From Echinarachnius parma (taxonomy: Eukaryota > Echinodermata > Echinoidea > Clypeasteroida > Echinarachniidae): DNA of 64,000 nucleotides. Numbering within the stretch: the first letter of the stretch is position 1; the number at the start of each line of letters is the position of its first letter. A model generated the notes under the pieces. The model did no database searches, was not told the DNA's origin, and worked only from the letters and a program-made list of their open reading frames with translations. The position numbers and the translations under genes are program-made. Below, in pieces: positions 1 to 12,005 of this stretch. The DNA is taken from contig JBAMJV010010126.1 in the NCBI GenBank assembly GCA_037951105.1, forward strand, positions 1-64,000. The letters are read 5' to 3'.

Positions 1-1440
1 TACCAATACTCAAGTGTACCTTTAAACCATGCAATCGTACAAAGTTATTCTTTTGGGAGGTTTCTCAGAGAAGCAAATACATCATCTTCCACATACACAA
101 TTACCAGTCTTCCTAGTTATTCTATATTCCAGACAATTTGAATTACTATTCTAAGGTCAACTATGCATTGTGTACGTTTCGTCGATGTACAATACAAAAT
201 GATATACTAAATGGGTCTGATCCATAAGACTACACTTTGTCAACCATTTCGTGAATGAGACAGACTGCAGATATACGTTTGTTTATCTCAAATTTAGTTT
301 CGGTAAGGGGCGATTGGAATAACTAAACCCTTTTCATACACACGGCTTTATGCTCTGGCTGGTTCCACAAATACAATCAAGAGAACACATAGAAAAATAA
401 TTATAAGTCCCGTTCACATCGAACATTCAAAGTTAATCTTCACTGTTCACAGCAGTACCTCATGCTAAATCTTTATGCAACAGTATACTCACTTATAATA
501 TACATGTATTAATTCACAACTTGTGTCTCTCTTTTACATCAGATATTATTAATCAACCAGTATATAATTATTACTTAGATAATTACCATAAACAATACAA
601 AGATTATTCTCAATATTCAGCAAGTTATACGACTATAACTAGTATAATCTCTCTCAAACTCTTCCCTCATAATTCCACTAGTTTCCATCTCATTCATTAT
701 AAATATATAACTTTAACATGACTACCTTAACATTATAAAATGCGATGTAACTTCAATTATCCATGTAAGATAGAAATTATATTGTCTTACCTGTAAAATA
801 ACGTGTTGATCAGAGAAGAGACAAAAACTTTCCAGGCACAATACTTGATCCCCACTTCGTGTGTAGGAAGAGAGGGCCGTATTATCGCGGTACTTCAGTT
901 CGTAGGGATCGAATTACGTTGATACAGGTCGAGTCAAAATCACCTTTCTCCATTATTGCAGCGCTAATAGGGATTACTACACGCAAACGCTAGGGTTGAG
1001 AGATTATTTTGACCGTTACTGAAAGAGGTGGGCGTTATATGAAATTGTATGACGTAGTAATAGGGGCGAAGCCACATACTTTGGGGAGGGCGGCTTAGTC
1101 ACGTTAATTAGCAAGGCATTATATGCATCAATTTGATGTGCCCTGTTTGGAGAACCAATTACTGTTTTCAAACATTTAATTAAAAACACCATAAGTTACG
1201 AAACAAAAGAAATATAACGGCTTACTCGGAATATCTTGAATTATTTGTATGCTACATTGCAATAGAGGGAAAACAAATGTTTCCATTATTTGAGCAACAT
1301 AATAGGAACATATTATTTTTCCTCCAGATCTCCGCTACAACATATCAAAATTGTAGACGTATTCGACCAGAATCGAAGGAGATAGACACACAACTGCACC
1401 TTCAAAACATAACACAAAATTTATGAAATCAATCAAAATT
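1..1440. other. Intergenic, nothing recognised
   Basis: AT-rich sequence with only short open frames, no convincing splice-bounded coding segment, no clear repeat boundary. A somewhat more GC-rich patch near 840-1100 has no recognisable content. Confidence 0.5.
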
Positions 1441-1455
1441 AAATTTTCGCTTTTC

Positions 1456-2030
1456 ATGGCAATTTGATGACGTCATGATGTCCGGTTTGCAAACTTTGAA
1501 TATCGCACTATACCTACAACTCATACTCTATCACGAAAACATAACGACCAAAATACTGAACATGGATGTTCAAATTTATGATCAATTGAACAAGGCATGT
1601 TTTTACCACATTTTCACATATTTTACATATGGCAGCACGCGCGGATATCATGTGTAGCACGCGCGCATCGGCACATTTCCGGTCGGAAAGAGATAGTAAT
1701 TGTTCAGAATCGTCCCAGCTACAAGATATCAAAACTTGGGACAGATTCAAGCAGAATTGACCGAGATATCGGAATCCAAACACGATATATACATAATCGC
1801 AAATGATAAAATCGTTGAAAACTGCTAATGTTAACTTCTCATGGTCATATGATTACATAATGAGGTTTGGTTGGCGATAAGGATGCATGACGTTGTATCT
1901 ACAACTCATTCGTCTGCAAGGAAAAATATTTTTAACAAAATTGCCCGTGGATTTTAAAAATTATTATCAATTAAAAAAGGGCATATTTTGTACATTTTTG
2001 TGCATAGCAGCACTCGCGGATTTTAAAGTT
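1456..2030. repeat. Diverged tandem copies of an unknown repeat
   Basis: Two segments, about 1456-1650 and 1845-2025, share an ordered series of matches: CATGG followed by a GATGACGTCAT-like stretch, then CTACAACTCAT, then TTATNATCAATT, then GGCAT and GCAGCACNCGCGGAT. Spacing is similar in both, so they look like old duplicates of one unit. Sequence from 2200 to 2430 (ending in CCATGACGTCAC) may be a third, more decayed relative. No coding content is visible. Confidence 0.5.
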
Positions 2031-2613
2031 TTACGCCCTCCTGTTCGAGCATTTTTGGTCGAGGAGATCTGGAAACTGTTTTAATTTATCATAGAAAGTA
2101 TTGGGAACAGTTTCCAAAAAAAAAACGGCCATTTTTTTGTTCCGTGCGCGCTACGCGTGAAAAAGCGCGCGCGCAAAATTTTGAAATGCTCGGAATGACC
2201 TGAAACGTATGGAAAATTGGTTCGCCGGTTGATTTGAGAATTTTTCAAGGATTTTTACCCTTTGACGCGCGCGTACGCGTCCGTCGTTGTCCGTACGACC
2301 TTGGGTGCGACATTTTTATATAGCCCTTGAACTTAGCTTGCCACATGTACAGAATTTGGTGAAAATATACCATTACGTAAGAAAGATATGGGCTGTTGAA
2401 ATATTTCACAAAATGGCGTCTCCATGACGTCACAGGGTAGTACCGTCATAATCATTACCCAGGTGCACAATTTCGGACCAAGGTCTATTATGTTCACCAG
2501 GTTTCATTATCATATCCCCAGCCAAATTTTACAGACACGAGACACAAAAAACGTACAAAGAAAAAAAAAAAAAAAAATTGTGTTTCCACAATTGCGGTAT
2601 ATTTGGAGATCGT

Positions 2614-2741
2614 AATGACCGCGGGAAATAAAGACGGATCGTGATAGCGTTATCAAAATGATGTCGAATGAAATCGGAATGACCGCGGGAAATGACGACG
2701 GATCGTGGTAGCGTTATCAAATGATGTCGCATGATAATTTG
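2614..2741. repeat. 64-bp tandem duplication
   Basis: Two adjacent units beginning AATGACCGCGGGAAAT at 2614 and 2678, both continuing through GACGGATCGTG and TAGCGTTATCAAA to ATGATGTCG. Only a few differences separate them. Confidence 0.8.
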
Positions 2742-3027
2742 ATATGTTATGAACAAGATCTTATCGAGATCGAGCCTTGTAACATGACACGAATTATATA
2801 CACAAAGCCAGAGATGATCGTGAAGTATTGTGCGATTGTGGAAACACCCCGCTGAGTAATAACAGTAGGTGATACATATATACGTATCACCTAATAATAA
2901 GTGGTTCAGCAAGGTTATGAGGTGCAAATATGATTGTCAATGGCTTTTATTTTCTGTGAGTGTGATATAATTGTTGTGATGATAAGATCATGGCTGGTTG
3001 ACATAACAGCTGATCTTTGAATATAGA

Positions 3028-3500
3028 CCACACACACACACACACACGCACAAACACAAATCAACAATTAAATTTGGCTAAGGCTCCCTTATAAAACAAA
3101 ACAAAAATAAAATAAATAAATAAACAAACAATACAAAATGTTAAGAAATATGAAATAGATAAATTAATAAATATAAATGAACGAAATATATAGATAATTG
3201 ACCCCAAAAAATACAAAAATAACATCAATAAATGACAAACATAAATACACAAAACTAAAAAAAAATAATAATAAAAGGAAATTTAATATATAAATGAATA
3301 CATTTATAACTAAAACAACAAAAATAAACAAATCAACTAAATAGATAAACAATACAAAATAAATAGTACATAATATAAATCAAGTAATGAAATAGATGAC
3401 AAAATTACATAAATCATTAATACAATAAATAATGCTAAAAATAATAACAAATACTTGTAAATTAAATAAATCACTAAAATAAATTTTACAACATGAATAA
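3028..3500. repeat. (CA)n microsatellite and AT-rich low-complexity tract
   Basis: A short CA run at 3028-3047 is followed by about 400 bases of simple AT-rich sequence dominated by AAATAAATAAAT-like words. The open frames here on the minus strand are hydrophobic only because of base composition. Confidence 0.7.
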
Positions 3501-3558
3501 ATGAAGCAACACCCATGCAAACTCCCTTCTCAAATAGGCTATTTCCCACCCCGGTTAA

Positions 3559-3846
3559 GGGGGGGGGGGGGGGGTACCAGCCCCAATGGGAAACAAATAC
3601 CTCCATCCCCCCTAACTAGTACGCCTCATGGAAACTTGCACCTGCTGTGTCATGATGGCATTCCCGAAAAATATATAATATATGATCCACCCCAAATATG
3701 TTTTTTTATGAAGAGCCCCCCCTCCCCCCCCCCCCCCCCCGGCCCCTTCAAAGACCTTGGGTCATGCACATACATGGTTTTGAAAATACAAGGTTTTGAA
3801 AGTAACCACATTTTACTTCCACACCCCCCCCCCCCCCCCCCCCCCC
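3559..3846. repeat. Cluster of G and C homopolymers
   Basis: A G run at 3559-3574, a C run at 3724-3740 and a C run of 23 at 3824-3846 lie within 290 bases. The G run and the two C runs could pair as hairpins or form quadruplexes. Run lengths from sequencing are uncertain at such tracts. Confidence 0.8.
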
Positions 3847-3900
3847 GGTTCTGCATCCCCTGCAACCCAATAGGATGAACATTAAAAAGAAACACCCCTA

Positions 3901-6900
3901 GGCCTAGTGCCTAGTATCGCAATATGCCCGGGCCCATAGTCATGTTCAAATGAAAGCCAAAGAATTATCAAATCAAATGATTTTATTACAAAGTCACGGA
4001 AAAGAGACTATCCCGGCAAGAATCAGCATAAAATAGCGTCCTTTGGCATTCATGCCATTATTCAGTGTTGATATGGACAACGGGTCACCCGATGTCACGT
4101 GCATATATTAACTAGTCCGAAAAATCAGCAAGGGTTCTTTGACGATTTGTCCTAACCCACTTGAAATACATCACATCATAAGAGGACCCCCTCAAGACGA
4201 GGAGGATGTTTCTGTGCGTCCTATGAAGGTCGTACGATATATAGCAGTGCCATGTGAATGGATTACAAGTAGGGATGTTAGGCTGAAAATTCAAATGCAT
4301 TATATTAGGACAATTTTGCAGTCTTTGTGAAGAACAGAATTTATCATTCAAGATGCCAAAAAAATGAAGTATTTACATTAATCGGTTCTCGAGATATGAT
4401 TTTTTAATTTTTTTTTTTTGGGGGTGTTTCCTGAACATTTTGTATAAAGGGTTTCACTGTAGAAGCATGGCACCGGGGGTTACAAAAGTCTTGAGAAGAG
4501 TATACAGTATACAATTTCAAATTAAAGGGATAGTTGAGTATTGGTCAAACTTAACTTTAGTAACCAAAACCTGCACGATTACGATACAAACTAATAGTTA
4601 TAACTTCACCATGCTCGAAAAGTATACACAATTACAAACGACAAAGTAAAACCCCTGTTATCATTCAAAAAGAGCCGTTACAACTCGAAGTGTCAAATTA
4701 ACTCGGCGCGAAGCACTAGCGTTGTAGGTCCTAATACCGGACTGTATACCGCACTAGCGGTTCTAAAAAGTGATACCCGGGCGTCAACCACTTTTATATG
4801 ATATTTTGAAAGCAAATTTCACAACAATTAGAGCATTTGAATGGAAATTATTATTATTTCCCATGTTTTTTTCGATGATCTTTCATATGGAATTGAAATC
4901 AACCAAATCCGTTACAATCGATGTTGGGGGGGCACTTTGGAAATTACCAAAACTCAACTTGGCCTTTAAGTTTGATGTGCCATATCTCCAAAAATAATTC
5001 TTGTTTTCAGTTGAAAATTGAAATATGACATCCTTAGTTGATTCTTCTTCAATTCCAAAAAAAAATTCATACAAACTTAAAATTATCAATAGCGTTGCCA
5101 TGGAAACAAAAACAAAGAAAATAAAAGAAAATAAATGAAATATCACTTTTTTCATCACAATATAGTATAATTAAGCACCTTGCATCCCGGAATAATGGCA
5201 AACAAATATTTTGATACAACTAATTTCATCAAATGTCCTGTTGCCATGGTAACAAACAATAAAAAACAAAGAAAAAAAAAACAAAACAAAAAAACAAAAA
5301 AAAACAAAGAAAAACAAAGAAAAACAAAGAAAAAAAATATTATTCACTTCAAAATCCTACAAAGTTCCATCAAAGATAAGTATCAAGATAAGTATCTTAA
5401 GTCTTCAGGAATCATATTTGGAGGTTATAGTACATGATGTTAATGTATGATTGATTTAAAATAGTGAAAAAGAACTGTTTAAAAGGAGAAATCATTGACT
5501 ACAAAATTCTTCAAAAACCATCAAAAATTATTCACCACAAAACCCTTCAAAGTCCAACAAAATAAGTATCTAAAGTGTCCAGGATTTATCTTAGATCTTG
5601 AATGATATGACCAGAATATCATTCTTACATTTGCAATATCGATATCATCGCTATGTTGCTCCCTTTTGATGCAATATCCCCATCAAATCTATTTTTTTCT
5701 TCATATTTCTCCACGAGATGAATTTCAATCAAAATACGAGGGAGTGTATTCGCCAATCATAAGAGCCAATTCCCCAAATTTTCACATATTTTCCATAAGG
5801 AAATTCCCCGCTCGCAACGCACGTGGCCTATGTGCAAGACGGTGACATCACGATCTTTCTTCGTTTGTTCTTACTCCCCGTGATTTCAGAGCACGCAAAA
5901 TCAAAATATTCACGTCGTTTTCTGTCAAAAACATTGATTATGAACTTAATAATGGAGTGATAAATCATGAAAAACTTACGTCAAACACCTTTTGCAGAGA
6001 AAAAATACATTTTTATGAAGTAAAAGTGGTTTCTGGCTGGAAAAACTTTAGTTCGTCCACTCGGTTATCGCACAGCGTGGAGGGCTGAGTCCCCGCGTCC
6101 CTCCCCGCGCGCGGAGGTCTGAGTTCCCGCTGAGTCAGGGAATCAGATCTTGATTTTTTTTCATCGGAAATTCACGATTATCTTTACATGATCCTGGACG
6201 ATTTATCTCTTCATTTTTGGTTCAGAGATAGATAACATATTGATAATCAATCTCCAAGTATCCGCTAACACAAAAAAGTTAATTTTCTTATGAAAAAATC
6301 GCTAAGATAACGAACTTTTTTTCATTGCGCAAGGCTACATGAAGTTGCGGGGTAAGAAAGTAACGGAACGCGCATTGATTCAGCCTGTATATTTATGAAT
6401 GGCATACCGAAGTTTCGGCATGATCAGGCCCCAGGATCACTTTCAGATTTCGATGTAAACATTGCAAGTTTTCCCCAGAGCAGCCCGAGAGCGGTGCCAT
6501 GCCGCTACGATACGTGTCAAACACACCGGATGGTTCAATGACCGCATTTTAGCTCATCTTTACTGCGCTATTTTGATAATTTCTACGATTCTACTTGTGA
6601 AGAAAATGGTCTCAACATTGGAATATAAATCTAAACTACGGTAATACTTGTTCAATTTGCTCATTCATGCCGAGATTGATTTTTAATGATTTTTTTAAAG
6701 ATTGTGTGTTTCTGAACCTTATGACTGTACTGCACATATCTCTCCGATTTCAGGATTATAATGCGTGCGTCTAACATCCCTATTACAAGTGTGCGCGACA
6801 GACAAGCTTTCTGGACTAGGAATTTTTTTTTAAAGGGTATGAAATCTTCTTTTTTCGTCTTATATTTATAATATAACACAATCATAAATTAATATAACTT

Positions 6901-9276
6901 AGGTAACTTAGGACTGAAAAGGAAAACTTTACAAATTGAGAAAATACCCGTAATCGGTGATTTAAGTTTTGGACCGTGTTGGGCAAAAAATTCAAAACAC
7001 TGTCTTACATTGGGTATTGCACTAGCTACATGTGGTCCCGCTGGTGACTACAACTAAGACTGTACTAATTAAACAACACAAGATATTACCAACAAAAATA
7101 AAAACGTATGGGACTGACTCTAAATTTTACTCACCGAACGATCTCGCGTCCTGTCCTCAAAATCATCCATGAATATTGCTCGAAGAACTTCAACTTCGTC
7201 ATCCTGTTTTTCTCTCAGGGTTTCAATGTTATTATCATCTGCCATCTTGTTTTTGTCAAGTGAACGTCTTCAATAGTAATCTTCTTCCTCTCAAACTGAA
7301 CTCTCGAAGAAAAGTGGACTCCCAACATTATAGTGCAATGAACGTAGAGGGCGACCAACAAAACAAGTTCACATTGCAAAATTTTGCACAAATCACAAAA
7401 GAGAAAAATAATGGGCCTAAATCGGGCCTAAATCAAGTAAATTTTGTTTTTAAAAAAATTCGATACATTGGGTGAACTCAATGTCGTAGCTACAGGTTGG
7501 GGGAGGGCAAACAATTCTTTAAAAACATGAGGGGTGGAAAATAAGTGTACAAAATAAAGAAATGCACGGTGTGTCCCCCAATCATTCGTGTGCCACCCCC
7601 CCCCACCCCCCCCCCCCCCCCCAAATAAATAAATAAATAAAAAATCAGTCCGACACCGCTGCGCCACTGGGTGAACTTATTTGATATTACAAGTGACTCC
7701 ATAATATAAGTTCATATAATTCAGTTATACTTTCATAGGCATACTATAGTTTATCGCATACAAATTGGCGACACCGCCTATTCCAAATTTGTATAGTATA
7801 TAATATAATAGTGATTCTAGGGTTAGAAAATTATTACAACTATATTCTACGTCTTGCCTGCAATTGTGTAGCCTAAAGCAGGACTATTAACTATCAATTA
7901 TCAGCGAAGACAGTATAGGGCCTACATTTAGTAAGTGATGCTATGTGAAAACATTTTCCTATTCAAGAAAAAAATATACGAAATATCGTTAGAATATATA
8001 CTCAGCGACAGATAGAGGTGTTCCTGCATGGGGGCAGTGTATACATGAAGTCACGGTATGTATTCATACAATAGGCTACATAGTTTACAACAGAGGTTTA
8101 TACGTCAGATAAAGCATATAATATCAGATATTTTAACACCTTCGGAATATTGGACGGGGCGTAAAAGGCCCCAATGGAAATATTTGAGGGCAAAAATATA
8201 CATTTTGCCCCCCCTCCCCCCCCCCCACTATATTTCAGAAGATGAAGAAGGAAATCGGCGGATACAATTTCAAAGAGGGGCGAAATATAGTATCTCGTTT
8301 TGCCACGTGCTTTGCGCCAACTATAGTTTCTCACTCAAGATAATGATTAATTCCCATTGTAAGCTTTTTCGGTATACATTTATTCAATTTCAAAATGAGC
8401 AATGGGCATTTGGCATTGGGCAATGCAAACAAATATGAATATAATTAGCCTATATTAAGTATTTCACCCTTATAAAAACACGGCTTGATGGTTCTAATAA
8501 ACCCTTCTAAATTGATGAAGTCTAAAGTTTGGGGGCTCAATTCCTTATCCCATGCATCAAGGGACACAACCCATGCAAGGCTTCTTGCTTCCGTATTATT
8601 TCTTGCACGCTATAATTATATAAAGGCATTGCTTCAAATTGATATTTTGTATCTCCTATCCGTAAAGAAACGTCTTTAGATTACTTTATAGTGCCAATAT
8701 TTTATCACACATTATTATAGTTCTAAATGATTGTCTAAAATTCAAAAAGCCGTCCCGGGGCTCCGTCCCTTGGATCACCCCCTCCCATTAAGGCCCTCAA
8801 TGTGGCTGCAACCCATTCAGAGCTTCGTGCCATCGAGACGTTTGCAATGTTTAAACCTTATTCCCACATTCAAGAAAGAATGGTTCTTTTAATGGGTGCT
8901 TATTAGCTCTCAAATGTGCCCAACCAATGGTTCAGGATGCAGCACCTTTAAAAGGTTGACTATTGCACTTTTATTGGTAAAGGTGCCCGTCGTCACCCCG
9001 TCGTTTTGTTCTTATCCTCGAGTGTTTTGCAACGCCATAAATGTTCACAAACTCTGCAATTTCTGTGTTTATTCCATATCTATACAAATAACATACCTAA
9101 GTGAAATGATTTGGTGTAAAGACTATAAAACACAGTGATAATACGCTAATTACAATATGCGGCAGTATTGTTAATAGAATATTTATATGCACAATGAACA
9201 TTCATGACCGCCGTGCATCATTTTCTTTGCAAGAGGAGAGGTACTCACTCTTGAACTATTATTCTGAAATTATTAT
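3901..9276. other. Intergenic, mixed low-complexity sequence, no gene seen
   Basis: Contains an A-rich tract with AACAAAG/AAACAAA words at 5255-5337, two GTTGCCATGG-containing segments near 5093 and 5239 that look like a short duplication, a GC-rich patch at 6060-6140, C runs at 7596-7622 (one A interruption) and 8208-8226 (one T interruption), and AATAAATA runs at 7622-7643. I found no splice-bounded exon with recognisable protein similarity. Confidence 0.5.
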
Positions 9277-9657
9277 GAGGAGGAGGAGGAGGAGGAGGAG
9301 GAGGAGGAGGAGGAGGAGGAGGAGGAGGAGGAGGAGGAGGAGGAGGAGGAGGAGGAGGAGGAGGAGGAGGAGGAGGAGGAGGAGGAGGAGGAGGAGGAGG
9401 AGGAGGAGGAGGAGGAGGAGGAGGAGGAGGAGGAGGAGGAGGAGGAGGAGGAGGAGGAGGAGGGGAGGAGGAGGAGGAGGAGGAGGAGGAGGAGGAGGAG
9501 GAGGAGGAGGAGGAGGAGGAGGAGGAGGAGGAGGAGGAGGAGGAGGAGGAGGAGGAGGAGGAGGAGGAGGAGGAGGAGGAGGAGGAGGAGGAGGAGGAGG
9601 AGGAGGAGGAGGAGGAGGAGGAGGAGGAGGAGGAGGAGGAGGAGGAGGAGGAGGAGG
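9277..9657. repeat. (AGG)n microsatellite, about 380 bp
   Basis: An uninterrupted trinucleotide tract except for one extra G at about 9461-9466, which shifts the repeat register. All purines lie on the + strand, so it can form H-DNA or G-quadruplex. Long apparent proteins (poly-Arg/poly-Gly, poly-Pro/poly-Leu) in the overlapping frames are by-products of the repeat. Confidence 0.97.
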
Positions 9658-10579
9658 ATAGGTTAGAATAGGAATTGGATTAGGATCAGCAATAGAGATA
9701 ACTGACATTATAAATATTTATTCTATGATTACTATCACATTTGGATCATCCAAGCTTGACAGTATTATGTTTTTTTCCACAAAAAGCTGGGTAATAATTG
9801 GTTGATGGTGCTATTGATGGTGCTAATGAGCACCAATTTAGTTGGAAAGGATGCTAATGGTGCTCACGGGCACACAAAGGATGTTGCTATTGCATGTGGC
9901 AAGCTCGGATAGCTCGGATACCCGAGGTACATTACCTCGGGTTCTGAATAAAAACCCTTTTTACTTAGTGTGCATGTACATTGAATTGAACTGAACTTTA
10001 TTTTCCACATCATCAACATTATATACATGTCATTATTTACATCTTGACAACTGAACTGCTAAAAATTTAAAAACAAATTAAAAATCTGGGCGTGCCAATG
10101 TGGGGCTTCTGGTTTATTTGTTTTATTTTTTATTTTTTTCCAGGAAAAGAATAACAATGACACTATGATGACAAAAGAAGAAATCCCATCGACTAGTGCC
10201 TGAGGATTGCCAAAATTACTCAAGCTCTCCTTACTAGGCTATAGTCGATGGCCTACAAACAATACATTAACACATCGAAGATATATAAGCAAACATTATA
10301 CATTGGTACCGACCACGGCAGTAATACTACTAAAACGATACTGTATCTCAGTAGGAGGAAGTTAAATAGGTACTGACGTAAAGTACCCTCACCAATGACT
10401 CCGGCAAATGTTGCCCCCCCCCCAAAAAAAATAATAATAATAATAAATAAATAAATAAAAAATCCAAACAAAAATCTCAAAAACGGATCGACGCCTCCCG
10501 GGTGCCAGGCCTCACCAGACCCCACCAGATGCAGAACCACCACAATCCCCAATCGATGCCCATGCGTAATACACAACAG
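9658..10579. other. Intergenic, no gene seen
   Basis: Moderately AT-rich sequence. There is a short triplicated GGTGCTAATG/GGTGCTATTG motif around 9807-9865 and a C run followed by (AAT)n/(AAAT)n at 10413-10463. Nothing coding is supported. Confidence 0.5.
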
Positions 10580-10917
10580 CCCAGCTAGCCACCTGACGTT
10601 GGGCCGATGTCGGAATTTGGTTGCCGGATGTCGGCATATCGCCGTTGGCTCGAGGTTAAAATGTCCGCCAGCCCAACATCGTCACGACGTCATTTTTGTG
10701 ATATATTGGCATAAGGTCATTTTCCGACAATGGCCCAACATCATGTCATGAGATGATGTTGGGCCATTGTCGGAAAATGACGTTATGCCAATATATCACA
10801 AAAATGACGTCGTGACGATGTTGGGCTGGCGGACATTTTAACCTCGAGCCAACGGCGATATGCCGACATCCGGCAACCAAATTCCGACATCGGCCCAACG
10901 TCAGGTGGCTAGCTGGG
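10580..10917. repeat. 338-bp nearly perfect palindrome (foldback element)
   Basis: Two 169-base arms meet with no spacer at 10748/10749. Aligning the left arm with the reverse complement of the right arm I see only two mismatches, one close to the centre and one about 35 bases out. The ends read CCCAGCTAGCCACCTGACG and its complement. Within each arm the words GTTGGGC and CCGACAT recur, so the arms are themselves built from smaller repeats. No target-site duplication is obvious. It is either a palindromic miniature transposon or a recent inverted duplication; it codes for nothing. It sits about 1 kb upstream of the PACS start codon. Confidence 0.95.
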
Positions 10918-11892
10918 AGGGTTCTCCCCCTGGTACGGTTACTCCACGGCTCGGAAAGTAATATTCGGACCACGGTTGGATTACGCCCATCGTTTGATAT
11001 GGATGACCTTTTCACCGGTATAAACAAAGTCACTAGAATTTAAGTCTTTGTTTAATTGCGTTTGGTTCAGGCTCAGTTATTTGTAGAATGTTTCCTTTAT
11101 CCGATTTTCGCTTTATTATGACTTTGTCTTCATGTTACTTTTTAGTTTTGGTCTATAGATAGCCTACTGACAAGTTTTGATATTACACAACACAGTAGGC
11201 CTATTACTATAGAAATAATAAATGGTTCAGGATTGCCTATCCCTTCGAGCCTACGATGATCCTTTATATGGCGAGATGCACAGGATTTAGGTTATGAGTT
11301 AGGACCCCAGTTCAGTTGTGGCAAAACAAATCAACAGTTAAGATTTAAAGAACATTTTGACTTGTTTTATTACACTATCACAGATAGACATAATTTTCAG
11401 GTTTGTCCCTCTACCTCCAAGACAATTCCAAATTGCCCAAATCCTTCTTCCACCGGCCTCCCCATCGTGGCCTACTGGATGACCAGTGGCATATGGCGTA
11501 GCTAAGGGGGGGGGGGCGATGACCGGCGATGACCCCCTCTAAGGCCCAACCCCTCATCGATGATGGTTTCATTGGGATGATCCGTCGTCGTGATCTTCGA
11601 AGCGATCACAGCTGTTTATCTGACAGGCCGAATATCCAGCCGTGTACATTATTCGTACGTCGTACACGCGCGCGCCGCGCGCCGCTTATCAAATTTCGGA
11701 TCGGAGCGCGCGCGCGCGCGCGGATCCTGAGAATTATTATACAGTAATATCGAGCATCACCGGATCGACAGATCTCATGACGATTGAACATTTTAGCCAA
11801 GTCCAGAAGCGGGAAATTCCCGTTTTTGTGACTTGACCAGTGGATGTTTGGAATATTCCTAGTATTGTGAACTCCTACGCTTCTTACATAAC
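10918..11892 (+). promoter_or_regulatory. Presumed PACS upstream region with CG-alternating tract
   Basis: The region before the first coding exon of PACS. The segment 11667-11722 is very rich in CGCG words, including an alternating GC run around 11704-11721 that could adopt Z-DNA. A G run lies at 11506-11516. No TATA box stands out and the transcription start cannot be placed, so the promoter assignment rests only on position. Confidence 0.4.
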
Positions 11893-11910
11893 CATGAAAC
11901 AGGATTTATA
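11893..11910 (+). promoter_or_regulatory. Five-codon upstream ORF ending at the PACS start
   Basis: ATG at 11893 is followed by four sense codons and TAA at 11908-11910, which directly abuts the presumed PACS ATG at 11911 in the same frame. If the 5' leader includes this stretch, ribosomes would translate a five-residue peptide and would need to reinitiate or leaky-scan to make PACS. The TAA also fixes 11911 as the first possible in-frame start. Confidence 0.45.
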
Positions 11911-12005
11911 ATGGCTGAGAAAATGAATATTGTGGGCAAACCCGTGCCCATGAAGCTGTTTGCTACATGGGAAGTGGAGCGGACCTCGCCCAACTGTATC
12001 CCGCG
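11911..12005 (+). CDS. PACS: PACS exon 1 (coding part)
   Basis: Encodes 31 codons plus two bases, starting MAEKMNIVGKPVPMKLFATW and ending in TSPNCIP. The segment MKLFATWEVERTSPNCIPR matches the conserved start of vertebrate PACS (human PACS2 has MNLFATWEVDGSSPSCVPR), which immediately precedes the furin-binding region. The donor GTAAGA follows at 12006 after the partial codon CG, which the A at the start of exon 2 completes to arginine, as in human. ATG 11911 is chosen because an in-frame TAA lies directly before it. Its -3 base is T, a weak context, whereas the ATG at 11923 (codon 5) has A at -3, so initiation at Met5 is possible. Vertebrate PACS1 has a much longer low-complexity amino end, missing here. 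Confidence 0.92.

Noticed and set aside
3501-3895. Pro-rich and Gly-rich frames
   Set aside because: Caused by G and C homopolymers.
9194-9708. Long open frames of poly-Arg/poly-Gly (+) and poly-Pro/poly-Leu (-)
   Set aside because: Produced entirely by the (AGG)n microsatellite; no splice or start context.
10580-10917. Palindrome as a target-duplicated MITE
   Set aside because: I could not find matching bases on the two flanks, so only the palindrome itself is claimed.
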